From: UBA7672 sp030824255
GTDB taxonomy: Bacteria > Pseudomonadota > Alphaproteobacteria > Caulobacterales > Hyphomonadaceae
Direction of reading: 5' to 3'
Assembly: GCA_942493305.1 (NCBI GenBank)
Contig: OW818686.1
Span: forward strand, 2,170,001 to 2,234,000
DNA length: 64,000 nucleotides
Positions 35,826 to 45,072 of the stretch are shown here, piece by piece. Under the pieces are notes generated by a model that saw only the letters and a program-made list of their open reading frames with translations, had not been told where the DNA came from and made no database searches. The position numbers and the translations under genes were made by a program. The stretch's first letter is position 1. Each line of letters starts with the position of its first letter.

Positions 35826-38144
35826 CTACAGGTCCAGCTTCTTCGTGGTGACGGAGACATCGCCCATCTGGATGGGCAGGGCGGTATCGGGGCGAGCGTT
35901 TGCGAGGGACTGGGCGTCTGCCGGCAGCTCTTCCCAGTAGCCCTGAACCAGCCATGTGAGCTTTACGGCGGGGGCGTCTGCCGGGCGGGGAGCGAGGGTG
36001 ACATCCACGATGGCGCCGTTGGCGGCGCGGCCGACGACATCGACGATGTATGTCTCGACCGGGCCGGCCTTCAGCGTGTAGTCCGCGCCGCCGAAGCGGA
36101 TGCCGGACGGGTTCGCTGCGCCGGGAATGCGCAGGCGGACCTGACGTGCGTCGTTGGCGGTGAGCTGCAGGCTGATGTTGCGCTTGCCGTCCGCGGCGGT
36201 GGTATCGCTTAGGACGGTGGCGGTGGCGGGGCCGGGCGGGGTGAAGGCGATGGCCTTGCTGGCGAGGTTCTGCGCGGCGCCGGGCGGGGAGGGATTTTCA
36301 CCGACGGTGAGCTGGCTGCGGACCTGCGGCGGCAGGGCGCCGGCGCGGGCGCCAGCAAAGACAGCGGCTTTGGATTCGTCGATGTCGTAATGCGCCGTGA
36401 AGTTGAGCGCGAGTGGACGGTCAGCCGTGTAGGCCGGGAGCATGATGGCGGCGATGGCGGAGATCACCGCGATGGCCGCGAGCGGCGCCACGACCTTGAT
36501 CCTGCCTGTCGGCAGCGAGCCGACCATGGCGAGCATGGGCGCGAGGACCATGGCTTCGACCACCCCGAACATGGCGGCCATGCCAAGGCCCATCGTGACA
36601 TCGAGCAGCTGCACCATCGGGAAGAAGACGAGGATCAGGAGCGCGCTGGCGACGCCATAGAAGATCAGCTGGTAGCGCGGGAAGAGCCACGCGCCGCCGC
36701 CGGCGAGGACGAACATCACGCCGGGGATGAGGTAGATCATGGAGAAGCCGCCGATGGCGAAGCTGAGCCCCATGCCGATGATGAGGAACCAGAACCAGCC
36801 GGAGGCATAGAGCGCCTCACGCCTCGAATTGGGCGCGAGCCAGCCGAGCGCGACGGCGCCAAGCGTGGCGGTGAGCGCGAAGATCGCCATGTTCAGCGCC
36901 TGCGGATGCGCGGTCCAGAAGGCGGGCTCGGGACGGATGAGCATCAGCAATTGCTGGAGCGCAAAGGCGCCGAGGCCTGCGGCGACATAGAGCACGGGCG
37001 GCAGGATGAGGGCGCGAATGTCCAGCTTCTGCCAGCCGCCATCACGCGTGGGGCGCACCAGCAGCATGATGGCGACGCCGAAGCAGAGACCCAGCAGCAC
37101 CAGCGCGAAGACAGCGGGCAGCGAGACGAACAGGCGCGAGCCAATGTCGGAATAGGCGAGGTCGCCAGCGGTCGCGTCGCTGCTCCAGTCGGCGGCCAGA
37201 TAGGCGCGCGCGGCGCCGAGCGCCTGGTCGCCCATGTGCTGGACGCTGGAGCGATCCAGCATGGCAAGATCGTCGCGGGTTGTATGGTAGAAATCGAGGC
37301 CGTCGGAGATGGCGATGTTGACGCCGTTGAAGCCGGCGTTGAGGAAGACGGTGAGGTCAGTCGAGTTGGGCAGCAGTTCGTAGATCGCCGTCATCATCGA
37401 GTTGGAGAATGGGCGCGCGCCGCTCTTCGCCCAGTCCGAGACGACATTGGCGTTGGGGCGGCCGGTTTCGAACATCATCGCTGCGCCGCGCACGCCGCGC
37501 GCTTCGAGGTTGATGATGCGGCCGATGGTGAAGGGGTAGTCCTCCTGATTGTCGGCGAAGGCCTGCGCGCCGAGGAGGCCAGCCTCTTCGCCATCGGTGA
37601 GGAAGAAGACGACGGGCTTTTCGGGCGGGGTCTGCTTGAGGTGGTGTGCGACTTCGAGCCAGACGGCCATGCCGATGCCGTCGTCGCCAAAGCCGGGGCT
37701 GGCTTCAACGCTGTCGTAATGTGCGGCCAGAACGAGCGCGGGAACATTGGCTGATCCGGCGGCTGGCCCGGCGGTGAAGAAGACGTTCTGCACGAAGGCG
37801 CAGCGCGCGGCATTGCCAGACAGGCTCTGGCAGACATTGGCGGCGCGCAGCTCGGGCGAATAGCCGAGCGCGCGGATTTCCTGCATCAGGCGCGCGCGCG
37901 TTTCATCCAGCGCTGCGGAGTCGACCGGATGCGGCGTGCCGTCGAGCACGCGGCCGAGACGGTCTATCGCGCGCTGCGTATCGAACTGGTCGGCGGCGTT
38001 GGAGATGCGCACGGGGTCAAGCTCCAGCGGCGCTGCACGAAAAAAGAAGAGCGCAAGGATCACGGCGAAGACAGCGAGCGCCCATGGCGCTGCAGTCCGG
38101 GCGGCGCTGCGCGTGGCAGTCGGTTGTGCAGATTCGTTGGTCAG
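35826..38144 (-). CDS. M28 family zinc aminopeptidase with multi-helix membrane domain
   Basis: The protein has a single N-terminal membrane helix (APWALAVFAVILALFFF), a periplasmic M28 domain (zinc ligands visible in LAAHYDSV, GDDGIGM, DGEEAG, with FETGRPN and YHTTRDD further on) and about eight C-terminal membrane helices, then a beta-rich periplasmic tail. This is the vacuolar-membrane-peptidase-like form of M28. No ATG/GTG/TTG gives a complete first helix: a GTG at 38063 starts inside it. The frame is open to CTG at 38144, preceded by CAGGGGCGCAAG, and the product then begins MTNESAQPTATRSAA, so CTG is proposed as the start (about 772 residues). Confidence 0.83.
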   Translation of the reverse strand: MTNESAQPTATRSAARTAAPWALAVFAVILALFFFRAAPLELDPVRISNAADQFDTQRAIDRLGRVLDGTPHPVDSAALDETRARLMQEIRALGYSPELRAANVCQSLSGNAARCAFVQNVFFTAGPAAGSANVPALVLAAHYDSVEASPGFGDDGIGMAVWLEVAHHLKQTPPEKPVVFFLTDGEEAGLLGAQAFADNQEDYPFTIGRIINLEARGVRGAAMMFETGRPNANVVSDWAKSGARPFSNSMMTAIYELLPNSTDLTVFLNAGFNGVNIAISDGLDFYHTTRDDLAMLDRSSVQHMGDQALGAARAYLAADWSSDATAGDLAYSDIGSRLFVSLPAVFALVLLGLCFGVAIMLLVRPTRDGGWQKLDIRALILPPVLYVAAGLGAFALQQLLMLIRPEPAFWTAHPQALNMAIFALTATLGAVALGWLAPNSRREALYASGWFWFLIIGMGLSFAIGGFSMIYLIPGVMFVLAGGGAWLFPRYQLIFYGVASALLILVFFPMVQLLDVTMGLGMAAMFGVVEAMVLAPMLAMVGSLPTGRIKVVAPLAAIAVISAIAAIMLPAYTADRPLALNFTAHYDIDESKAAVFAGARAGALPPQVRSQLTVGENPSPPGAAQNLASKAIAFTPPGPATATVLSDTTAADGKRNISLQLTANDARQVRLRIPGAANPSGIRFGGADYTLKAGPVETYIVDVVGRAANGAIVDVTLAPRPADAPAVKLTWLVQGYWEELPADAQSLANARPDTALPIQMGDVSVTTKKLDL

Positions 38145-38199
38145 CTTGCGCCCCTGTCGTCCATTTGCCCTTGGGCCGGACGATAGGAGAGGTCAGGCC

Positions 38200-39549
38200 T
38201 CAGCGCCAGCGCAGGGTTTGGCCTTCGTCTTCTTCGGCCTTTGGCGTCAGACGGCGGACGACCATGCAGGCGATGAAGCAGCAGATCAGGCTAGAGGCGC
38301 CTACGGCGGTGGAGCCCGAGAGTTCCAGCACGAGGATTGCGGCGGCGATGGGCGCATCGAGCAGCACGGCCACGCACACCGCCATGCCGACAAGGCCCAT
38401 GAAGACCTGCGGCGCAGGGATTCCCAGTGCTAACCCCGCCAGCACGCCAAGCGAGGCGCCGATCATCGCGCCGACATAGAGCGCGGGCGCGATCGCGCCG
38501 CCGGCCCAGCGGAAGCCGAACGTCACGGCGGTTGCGGCGATCTTCGCAACCGCAAGAACGGGCAGGAGCTCCGCGCCGTAATTTCCGTTGAGGCCGGCGG
38601 CGAGCGGTTCGTAGCCGATGCCGAGCACCTGCGGGAACGCCATGGCGATAACGCCAATGGCGAGGCCGCCCGGCAGCGGCAGGAGCCAGAGCGGAACACC
38701 GATGCGCCCGGCGGCGGCCGCGACCATGTCGGGCGCGCGCGACCAGGCCAACTTGCAGATCCATGCAAAGCCGATCAGCAGCGGCAGGATCACGAAGGCG
38801 GCGACGTGCACCATCGGCGGCACGATCTCAGGCGTCGGGATGACGATGATGGCCTCGCCGCCCATCATCCAGGTCGATACAAGCCATGCGACGGCTGAGG
38901 CGACAGCTAGCGGGCCCAGCGCGGAGATGCGCTGGCGACGCAGGATGAGTTCGCGCGCGAGGAATACGCCGGCGATGGGCGCGTGAAGCGATGCAGCGAT
39001 GGCGGCGGCGACGCCCATGCCCATCAGCATGCGCCGCGCGCCCGTATCGAGGCCGAGCAGGCGGCCGTTCAACACCGCGAGTGTCGCGCCGAGGTGCGCC
39101 ACCGGTTCCTCGCGCCCGGCCGAGCCGCCCCAGGCGAGCGAGACGATCGCCGCGAGAGCGGAGAGGAAGCCGTCGCGCAGGGTGAGGGTGGTGGACCGGA
39201 TGCTGCCACGCAGGCGGCGGTTCAGAACAATGTCCTGCAGGCCGAAGGCGCGGGGGGCTGTGCCCCAGCCCAGCGAGACGCCTGCGCGCAGGATGAGGCA
39301 GAGAATCGCGCCGCCGACGAACGGGCCTACCAACCTGTGCCACCAAGGCAGTTCGAACAGGCGGGAGGCGAGGCGGCCCGGAACGTTCCCGAAAGCCAGG
39401 AACTGACCGTACATGACCAGCGTATGGACGATGACGACCGCCGAGGCGACCAGCAGGCCGACCAGTCCGGCGAGCAGCCACAGATAAAGCGCGCCCCGTT
39501 TGGGACGGCTTATGACTTCTCCAGCTGGACGGACGACAGCACGCGACAT
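38200..39549 (-). CDS. ClC-family chloride channel/transporter, atypical
   Basis: The 449-residue protein has the ClC helix arrangement. The usual GSGIPE motif is replaced near residue 90 by GWGTAPRA, the GREGP motif reads GREEP (GGSAGREEPVAHLGA), and in HAPIAGVFLARELIL the second of the two usual glutamates is a leucine. The gating glutamate is kept, but the motif for chloride coordination and the proton glutamate seem changed. ClC proteins move chloride or fluoride across the inner membrane. The ATG at 39549 is chosen over a TTG at 39588. It lies upstream of the M28 gene on the same strand (56 bases). Confidence 0.85.
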   Translation of the reverse strand: MSRAVVRPAGEVISRPKRGALYLWLLAGLVGLLVASAVVIVHTLVMYGQFLAFGNVPGRLASRLFELPWWHRLVGPFVGGAILCLILRAGVSLGWGTAPRAFGLQDIVLNRRLRGSIRSTTLTLRDGFLSALAAIVSLAWGGSAGREEPVAHLGATLAVLNGRLLGLDTGARRMLMGMGVAAAIAASLHAPIAGVFLARELILRRQRISALGPLAVASAVAWLVSTWMMGGEAIIVIPTPEIVPPMVHVAAFVILPLLIGFAWICKLAWSRAPDMVAAAAGRIGVPLWLLPLPGGLAIGVIAMAFPQVLGIGYEPLAAGLNGNYGAELLPVLAVAKIAATAVTFGFRWAGGAIAPALYVGAMIGASLGVLAGLALGIPAPQVFMGLVGMAVCVAVLLDAPIAAAILVLELSGSTAVGASSLICCFIACMVVRRLTPKAEEDEGQTLRWR

Positions 39550-39718
39550 CAAGGTCTGATGTTCTGAGGCCCACGGCAAGCGGGTCAAGCCTAACGCGCC
39601 CGGGTGGACAAAAATTCAGTATTCGGAGGTTCGAATGACGGGGTTGCGACAGTGCAAGCCTTGTGGATTGGGCCACACCGTCTCACTCTGCCTCAAAGGC
39701 AGTCAGCCGGAGGTCCAG

Positions 39719-40408
39719 ATGCGCCGTCGTATTTCCATCACCGCGCTGGCTGGCGCGTGCCTCCTGCTGGCGACCGCTTGCGGCGGGGAAAATGATGCAA
39801 GCCCCAATATGAGTGGGGAAACGGCTGGTTCGTCGCGCATGTCCAACTCTGCCGAGCCCGGCGCATCCGAGATGAACCTGTCGCTTGGCTGCGATGGACC
39901 GTTCACGCCGGAAGCGACGCCCGCGACGCTGGCGAGCGTGTTCGGACGCGAGAATGTGATTCCGGAGACGGTGGACGGCCCGGAGGGCACGCAGATCAAT
40001 GTGACGGCCATCTATCCGAAGGATCCGGCGCGGCGTGTGGAAGTCATCTTCCGCAACGAGGAAGAGCGCACCGGGCTGATGTCTGTGCTGATCACCAGCC
40101 CGACCTCGCTGTGGATCGGGCCGGGCGGAATGCGGATCGGCGACGGCGTGGACGCCATCGAGAAGATAAATGGCGGGCCGTTCCAGATCGCTGGGTTCCA
40201 GTGGGACTATGGCGGCTTCGTCACCGACTGGAAGGACGGCAAGCTGGGCGATGTCGGCGAATGTCTCGTGCAGGCGCGTCTGTCGCCCGAGGGCGAAAAC
40301 GTTGCGCCGGAGATCACTGGCGATGGCGTGCAGCCGCTCTCGAATGATGCCGAGGTGCGCAAGGCAAGGCCGCGCGTGACAGAGATCGGCATCAGCTGGG
40401 CGCGGTAA
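39719..40408 (+). CDS. Putative lipoprotein of unknown function
   Basis: The 229-residue protein starts after GGAGG and has a lipoprotein signal (MRRRISITALAGACLLLATA, lipobox ATAC). It has a Ser/Met-rich linker, then a compact domain with MNLSLGCDGPFTPEATPATL, ITSPTSLWIGPGGMRIGDGV and QWDYGGFVTDWKDGKLGDVG. No family is recognised. A second, earlier ATG at 39635 with its own GGAGG would add 28 residues with three cysteines before the signal. Confidence 0.7.
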   Translation: MRRRISITALAGACLLLATACGGENDASPNMSGETAGSSRMSNSAEPGASEMNLSLGCDGPFTPEATPATLASVFGRENVIPETVDGPEGTQINVTAIYPKDPARRVEVIFRNEEERTGLMSVLITSPTSLWIGPGGMRIGDGVDAIEKINGGPFQIAGFQWDYGGFVTDWKDGKLGDVGECLVQARLSPEGENVAPEITGDGVQPLSNDAEVRKARPRVTEIGISWAR

Positions 40409-40489
40409 GGTCTGCGCCGCGCCCGTGATTTGAACGCGCGCGGAACTGGTCTAGGCTGACGGCCAGTTCGATCCAATCGGGGGACGATC

Positions 40490-41476
40490 ATGAGCGCATG
40501 GACACGCAGGCAGTTCGCAGCGGGCGCGGGCGGCGGGCTGCTGCTTGCGGGATGTGCGACGGGGGCGGTCGCGCCGCCAGCAGGGCCATTGCCGAAGCTC
40601 TATTATCTGGGCCAGGCAAAGCTGTTCTCGCTCGATGTCGAAAGTGGCGAGGTCGTCACGCTGGTGGACCAGTCGCCGGCGGATGGATCGCGGCCCACCG
40701 GCATCAATGACGGCATCGCCATTCATCCGGCGACGGGACAGATCTTCTGGACGAACATGGGCCGGCCCGCCGAGCGCGATGGCTACATCATGCGATGCGA
40801 GAAGGATGGGTCGGGTGTTGCGACGGTCGTGCCGCCGGGCGGGACCTTCACGCCGAAACAGCTGAAGCTGGATGCGCCTGGCGGCAAACTCTACTGGGCC
40901 GATCGCGAGGGCATGGCCATCCAGCGCTGCAACATCGACGGCTCGAACATCGAGACGCTGTTCGTCTCGGGGAGCCCGACAGTCGACGTGGATGATCACA
41001 GCCGCTGGTGCGTGGGCATGGCGCTCGATCCGGCGCGCGGTCATATCTACTGGACGCAGAAGGGCGGCGACAATGCCGGACAAGGCGTGATCCGGCGCAT
41101 GGACATGAAGATGCCGGCGGGATCGACGCCGACCAACCGCCGCGACATGGTCACGCTGTTCTCGCGCCTGCCGGAGCCGATCGACCTCGACCTCGATCTT
41201 GCGACGCGCACGCTTTACTGGACGGATCGTGGCGACAACACGGTGTCGCGCGCGCCGCTGGACCCGCCGGCGGGCTTCAATCCTGCAACGCGGCTCGACC
41301 GGCAAATACTCGTACGCGGGCTCAACGAGGCGATCGGCGTGACGTTGGACCTGCCGCGCCAGCGGATGGCGTACACGTCACTGGGCGGGGACGTGGGAGT
41401 CTCCGCGATCGATGGCGCAGGCGCGCGCATATTGTCGACAAACGCGGGCATGCTGACCGGCGCAAGCTGGGGCTGA
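40490..41476 (+). CDS. Tat-exported lipoprotein with YWTD-type beta-propeller
   Basis: The 328-residue protein opens with a twin-arginine motif (TRRQFAAGAGGGLLLAGC) that ends in a lipobox, so it is likely Tat-exported and lipidated. The body has LDL-receptor-type YWTD repeats, for example GKLYWADREGMAIQRCNIDG, GHIYWTQKGGDN and RTLYWTDRGDNTVSRAPLDP, which fold as a six-bladed propeller. Such domains bind ligands or metals; a lactonase-like use is also possible. No partner is evident. The start is supported by GGGGGA. Confidence 0.8.
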   Translation: MSAWTRRQFAAGAGGGLLLAGCATGAVAPPAGPLPKLYYLGQAKLFSLDVESGEVVTLVDQSPADGSRPTGINDGIAIHPATGQIFWTNMGRPAERDGYIMRCEKDGSGVATVVPPGGTFTPKQLKLDAPGGKLYWADREGMAIQRCNIDGSNIETLFVSGSPTVDVDDHSRWCVGMALDPARGHIYWTQKGGDNAGQGVIRRMDMKMPAGSTPTNRRDMVTLFSRLPEPIDLDLDLATRTLYWTDRGDNTVSRAPLDPPAGFNPATRLDRQILVRGLNEAIGVTLDLPRQRMAYTSLGGDVGVSAIDGAGARILSTNAGMLTGASWG

Positions 41477-41613
41477 CCCAACGGAGCCTGAGACACGGTG
41501 GCGCGGTAGTGGATCACTGGCGCGGGCGCTATGATCCTGATCAAAGCGTAGGACGTTTCGGGCGCCTATAATGGGTTTCCCGTCAGTTATAACGAAGATC
41601 GGCAAGCGCCTTC

Positions 41614-42060
41614 ATGTCGTTGATTCCGGAAGATCTCAGGCCCCGGACATATGCCTCGCTTGAGCTGATACTCGACGTGCTGCACGCGGCGCGGACCTAT
41701 GTGGATATCGATCTCGAAAGCCTGATGATCTATCTCTGCGTGGCGGAAGCCACGATGCGTCCCGTCCTGTCCGATCCTGAGTTTGTCAGGCAGATCGCGA
41801 CGACGGAGACGGCCCCTGAAGATGTGCGTGGGTCGATCACCATGCTGCTGGTAGCGGACAGGCTGGACATGCCGCGCGAAACGGTGCGGCGGAAGGTGAA
41901 GAAGCTGATCCAGACGGGTCTGCTGTATGAAGATGCGAAAGGCCGCGTCCGCTCGACGCCGAACTTCAACGATCCGCGCGTGAACAACGCAGTGCATGCG
42001 GTGCAGGATGCGGTGGACCGCTATCTTACGCGGCTCTCGACCCACGGGGTGAACGGCTAG
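41614..42060 (+). CDS. Winged helix-turn-helix protein, probable transcription regulator
   Basis: The 148-residue protein has a helical N-terminal half and a winged-helix segment near residues 72-110 (GSITMLLVADRLDMPRETVR, RKVKKLIQTGLLYEDAKGRV), which has the recognition helix and wing pattern. It ends in a helix (NNAVHAVQDAVDRYLTRLST). No sensor domain is visible. Targets are unknown. It lies 76 bases before the M20 peptidase gene on the same strand. Confidence 0.72.
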   Translation: MSLIPEDLRPRTYASLELILDVLHAARTYVDIDLESLMIYLCVAEATMRPVLSDPEFVRQIATTETAPEDVRGSITMLLVADRLDMPRETVRRKVKKLIQTGLLYEDAKGRVRSTPNFNDPRVNNAVHAVQDAVDRYLTRLSTHGVNG

Positions 42061-42135
42061 CCGTCCGGATTGTGCTTGTGCACGGTATGGGCCAAACAGG
42101 CTCTACCGCACGGACCCTTCTATCCGGAGACAGGC

Positions 42136-43560
42136 ATGCGCACGCTTTCGATCGCTCACTCTTTTGTTCTTGGAATGGGCGTCGCCACGACGGCGCTTTG
42201 CGCCGCGCCCGCCATGGCGCAGCAGCCCGACGCCGGCCGCGCAGCGTTTCGCGCCATCTATGAGGAGATGGTGGAGATCGATTCATCGCCCACCACAGGC
42301 TCGTGCACCAAGGTTGTCCGCGCGGCGGAAACGCGGTTGAAGGCGGCGGGCTATGCTGACGCAGACCTGAAAGTCATCATCCCGCCGGGCAAACCGGACG
42401 ACGGCAATCTCGTCGCCACGCTGCGCGCGCCAGAGGCCGCCAGGAAGGGCGTGCTGCTGATGGGGCATATCGATGTGGTCGATGCCCGCCGCGAGGACTG
42501 GGAGCGCGATCCGTTCACGCTGTTCGAGGAGAACGGCTTCTTCCTGGGACGCGGCACGGCCGACATGAAGGGACAGGCCTCCATCTGGCTCGACCTGATG
42601 CTTCGACTGAAGCAGGAAAGGACGTTCAAGCCGGGTCGCGATCTCGTCATGGCGCTGACCTGCGGCGAGGAGACGTCCAATCGCGTCAACGGCATCGACT
42701 ACATTCTCACCAACCATCGCGATTTGTTCAATGTGGCGTTCGCGCTGAACGAGGGCGCGGGTGGGCTGCTGTCGGAGGATGGCAAGCCGCTGGTGATGCA
42801 GGTGCAGGCGGGCGAGAAGATCCACCAGGTCTACCAGCTTGAAGTCACCAATCCGGGCGGGCACTCCTCGCGGCCGCTGCCAGACAATGCGATCTACCAG
42901 TTGATGGCGGCGGCGGGCAAAGTCTCCAAGCTGTCCTTCCCGATCCAGGTGACGCCGGTGACGCGCGAGTATTTCCGTGTGACCGGTCCGCTGCTCGGCG
43001 GCGACGTCGGCAAGGCGATGACGGCGGTGGCGAAAAACCCGGAGGATCAGGCGGCGCTGGCCGTGCTGCAGGCCGATCCGAGCTACAATGCTTCGCTGCA
43101 TACCACCTGCGTGGCGACGCAGCTTGAGGCGGGACATGCGCCGAACGCACTGCCGCAACGCGCCATCGCCACGCTGTCCTGCCGCGTGATGCAGGGCACG
43201 ACGCCGGAGCAGGTGAAGGATGCGCTCGACAAGGCGATTGGCGATTCCAACGTGAAAGTCTCGATCGTGCGCCGCCGCGACGGGTCCTCGCCGCCGCCGC
43301 TGACGGATGAGATCATGGGGCCGATCAAGGCGCAGTCCGCGAAGATGTGGCCGGGCGTTCCGGTTGCGCCGGTGATGATCGCGGGCGCCACGGATGGCCG
43401 CTTCACGATGAATGCGGGTATCCCGACCTATGGCCTCAGCGGCATCTTCTCGCTGGGCGGCGAGATGAACGCACACGGCCTGAACGAGAAGGTGCGTGTG
43501 AAGTCGCTGTATGAAGGACGCGATTTTCTTGAGGGCGTGGTGCGGGCGTATCTGAAGTAA
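42136..43560 (+). CDS. Secreted M20 family zinc metallopeptidase
   Basis: The 474-residue protein has a signal peptide (MRTLSIAHSFVLGMGVATTA, cut near AMAQ). M20 metal ligands can be followed in GVLLMGHIDVVDA (His, Asp), FFLGRGTADMKGQ (bridging Asp), TCGEETSNR (catalytic and metal Glu) and NEGAGG (Asp/Glu region), with the terminal GLNEKVRVKSLYEGRDFLEG block. The dimerisation domain lies between (GEKIHQVYQLEVTNPGGHSS). It should hydrolyse small peptides or amidated amino acids in the periplasm. The start follows GGAGACAGGC. Confidence 0.9.
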   Translation: MRTLSIAHSFVLGMGVATTALCAAPAMAQQPDAGRAAFRAIYEEMVEIDSSPTTGSCTKVVRAAETRLKAAGYADADLKVIIPPGKPDDGNLVATLRAPEAARKGVLLMGHIDVVDARREDWERDPFTLFEENGFFLGRGTADMKGQASIWLDLMLRLKQERTFKPGRDLVMALTCGEETSNRVNGIDYILTNHRDLFNVAFALNEGAGGLLSEDGKPLVMQVQAGEKIHQVYQLEVTNPGGHSSRPLPDNAIYQLMAAAGKVSKLSFPIQVTPVTREYFRVTGPLLGGDVGKAMTAVAKNPEDQAALAVLQADPSYNASLHTTCVATQLEAGHAPNALPQRAIATLSCRVMQGTTPEQVKDALDKAIGDSNVKVSIVRRRDGSSPPPLTDEIMGPIKAQSAKMWPGVPVAPVMIAGATDGRFTMNAGIPTYGLSGIFSLGGEMNAHGLNEKVRVKSLYEGRDFLEGVVRAYLK

Positions 43561-43570
43561 GGGCGGGCGC

Positions 43571-44554
43571 CTACTTCGCTTTCGCCTCCTGGATTCGTGC
43601 GCCCTGCAGGATGTTGTAGAGGGCATGGTTGCCTTCGTGGCAGGCGAATTCGTAGACCGGGCCGCTGGAGGTCGTGAACAGCATTTCGGCTTTCCAGGTC
43701 TGCGTATAGAAGCCCGGATCGTCGACCTCGAAGGCGTAGGTCAGTTCATCGGCGCCTGTGCGGGTGAAGCGCTCGGTGACGGTGGCTTGTTCAGACAGGA
43801 AGACCGGCTCGTAATCGCCGTGCCAGCGGTTCCAGTTCTTCGTCACGACAACCAGCGTGTCGCCATCCCAGCCCCCCACACTGTCGCCCAGCCACTGTCC
43901 CACCGCGGCGGGCTTGTGCTGCTGGCCGAGGCGAACGATGCGTGCATCGTGCATCATCTCGACGTCGATCATCACATGGTCGGGCGTCTGCACGATCTGG
44001 TACGTGTTATTGTAAATGTTGTTCAGCATGGGCGGGCCGCCTGAGCCGCGCGAGCCGACAAGGCAGCGGTCGGCCGGGTTCATGCCTTCGGGGCCGTCCT
44101 CATTGCGCGTGGCGTTGATGGCGGCGATGCGCGTCTTGCCTTCGGCGGAGATCGGCATCTTTCCATCGGCCGGCTCGGTGATCCAGGACGAGCGCGCCTT
44201 GCCGTGCACCACGCCGACTCTCATGCCGCGATCCAGCCAGAACGCGTTGTAGCCGCCGATGGCGCCGCCGGAGGAGGGCGCTCCGTCCTCAGGGTTGGTG
44301 CGGCTGTTGGCGGCGACTTCCTGCTGCTCGCGCGCGCCTTCCATGCGCGCAACCTGCTCGGGGTTCAGCACGAGGGGCAGGGACGGGTTCATGCGCTCCA
44401 GTGTGGTGATGCTTGAGTTGGTCCACATGCCCTGCAGATCCGGCTTGCCATCGGGCGTGCGCGGCGGCGCGTAGGCCTGGGCCAGCGCGGCGGGCGCACT
44501 CGCAAGGCCGAGCGCCATGCACAAGGTGATCAGGCCGACGCGTGTGAGTGACAT
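43571..44554 (-). CDS. Secreted protein of the PPRTPxGKPDL family, copy 2
   Basis: The 327-residue protein begins after GGAGATTTCCTC with a signal peptide (MSLTRVGLITLCMALGLASA, cut near ALAQ). The mature N-terminus YAPPRTPDGKPDLQGMW and the blocks YNNTYQIVQTPDHVM, VEMMHDARI, WLGDSVGGWDGDTLVVVTK and GPVYEFACHEGNHALYNILQ match the protein at 20532-21602 one by one. The two therefore are paralogues. Function is unknown; the conserved histidines in DHVM, MHDxRI and CHEGN may form a metal site (inference). Confidence 0.8.
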   Translation of the reverse strand: MSLTRVGLITLCMALGLASAPAALAQAYAPPRTPDGKPDLQGMWTNSSITTLERMNPSLPLVLNPEQVARMEGAREQQEVAANSRTNPEDGAPSSGGAIGGYNAFWLDRGMRVGVVHGKARSSWITEPADGKMPISAEGKTRIAAINATRNEDGPEGMNPADRCLVGSRGSGGPPMLNNIYNNTYQIVQTPDHVMIDVEMMHDARIVRLGQQHKPAAVGQWLGDSVGGWDGDTLVVVTKNWNRWHGDYEPVFLSEQATVTERFTRTGADELTYAFEVDDPGFYTQTWKAEMLFTTSSGPVYEFACHEGNHALYNILQGARIQEAKAK

Positions 44555-45072
44555 GAGGAAATCTCCAGTCCCGGTATCTAAGAGGTAGACGCACGAATGT
44601 GATGAGGGAAGCCGGGACATGGCGCCTATAATTCGTTCAGCGCGACAGACGTGGTCGCCCTTCGTGCAAGTGCGCGCATGATTTGCGCAAATGGCCCCGA
44701 GGGAACGATGCGTACGCATTGCGATGGCGGGGCCTTGTGCAAGCGCGCACAAGCGATCACCACACGGCGTGCTGAAACGGGGTGTTGCGGGATGATCGAC
44801 GCGAACGCCATGGCGCTCTGACTTCAAGCTGTCATAGTTCTCATACGCGATAGGGAAAATTCGCATCGGGCGGCTGCGTGCGCAGCTCCGCCCTGAAGCC
44901 CGTTGCGCATGCGGAATCGCGGCGCCTCACATTCCAACACCGTCATGTTTTTCGCTCGCGGAAACCGGGTTCGGCTTTCCCTGTGCAGGCCTGTGCGCCC
45001 TGATCGTCACAACAAGAAGAAGACGAGGACGGGAGGAAACGAAGGAGATCAGACAGACAATCGGGGACCATT
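44555..45072. promoter_or_regulatory. 518-base divergent promoter region with repeats and a palindrome
   Basis: No gene is supported here. Two imperfect direct repeats, GTGCAAGTGCGCGCA (44664-44678) and GTGCAAGCGCGCACA (44737-44751), lie 73 bases apart. A perfect palindrome ATGCGTACGCAT is at 44708-44719 between them, and CTTGTGC-AAGC-GCACAAG-like symmetry surrounds the second repeat. This looks like a regulated promoter for the TonB receptor and/or the secreted protein. The last 70 bases are a purine-rich leader before the receptor ATG. Confidence 0.5.

Noticed and set aside
36390..37754. A 454-codon plus-strand frame opposite the M28 peptidase
   Set aside because: Highly charged low-complexity shadow of membrane-helix codons; the opposite strand carries zinc motifs.
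42283..43626. A 447-codon minus-strand frame opposite the M20 peptidase
   Set aside because: Arg/His-rich shadow typical of GC-rich genes; M20 motifs are on the plus strand.
44626..44811. A 61-codon minus-strand frame in the promoter region before the TonB receptor
   Set aside because: No ribosome site and it contains the repeats and palindrome; judged as regulatory DNA.
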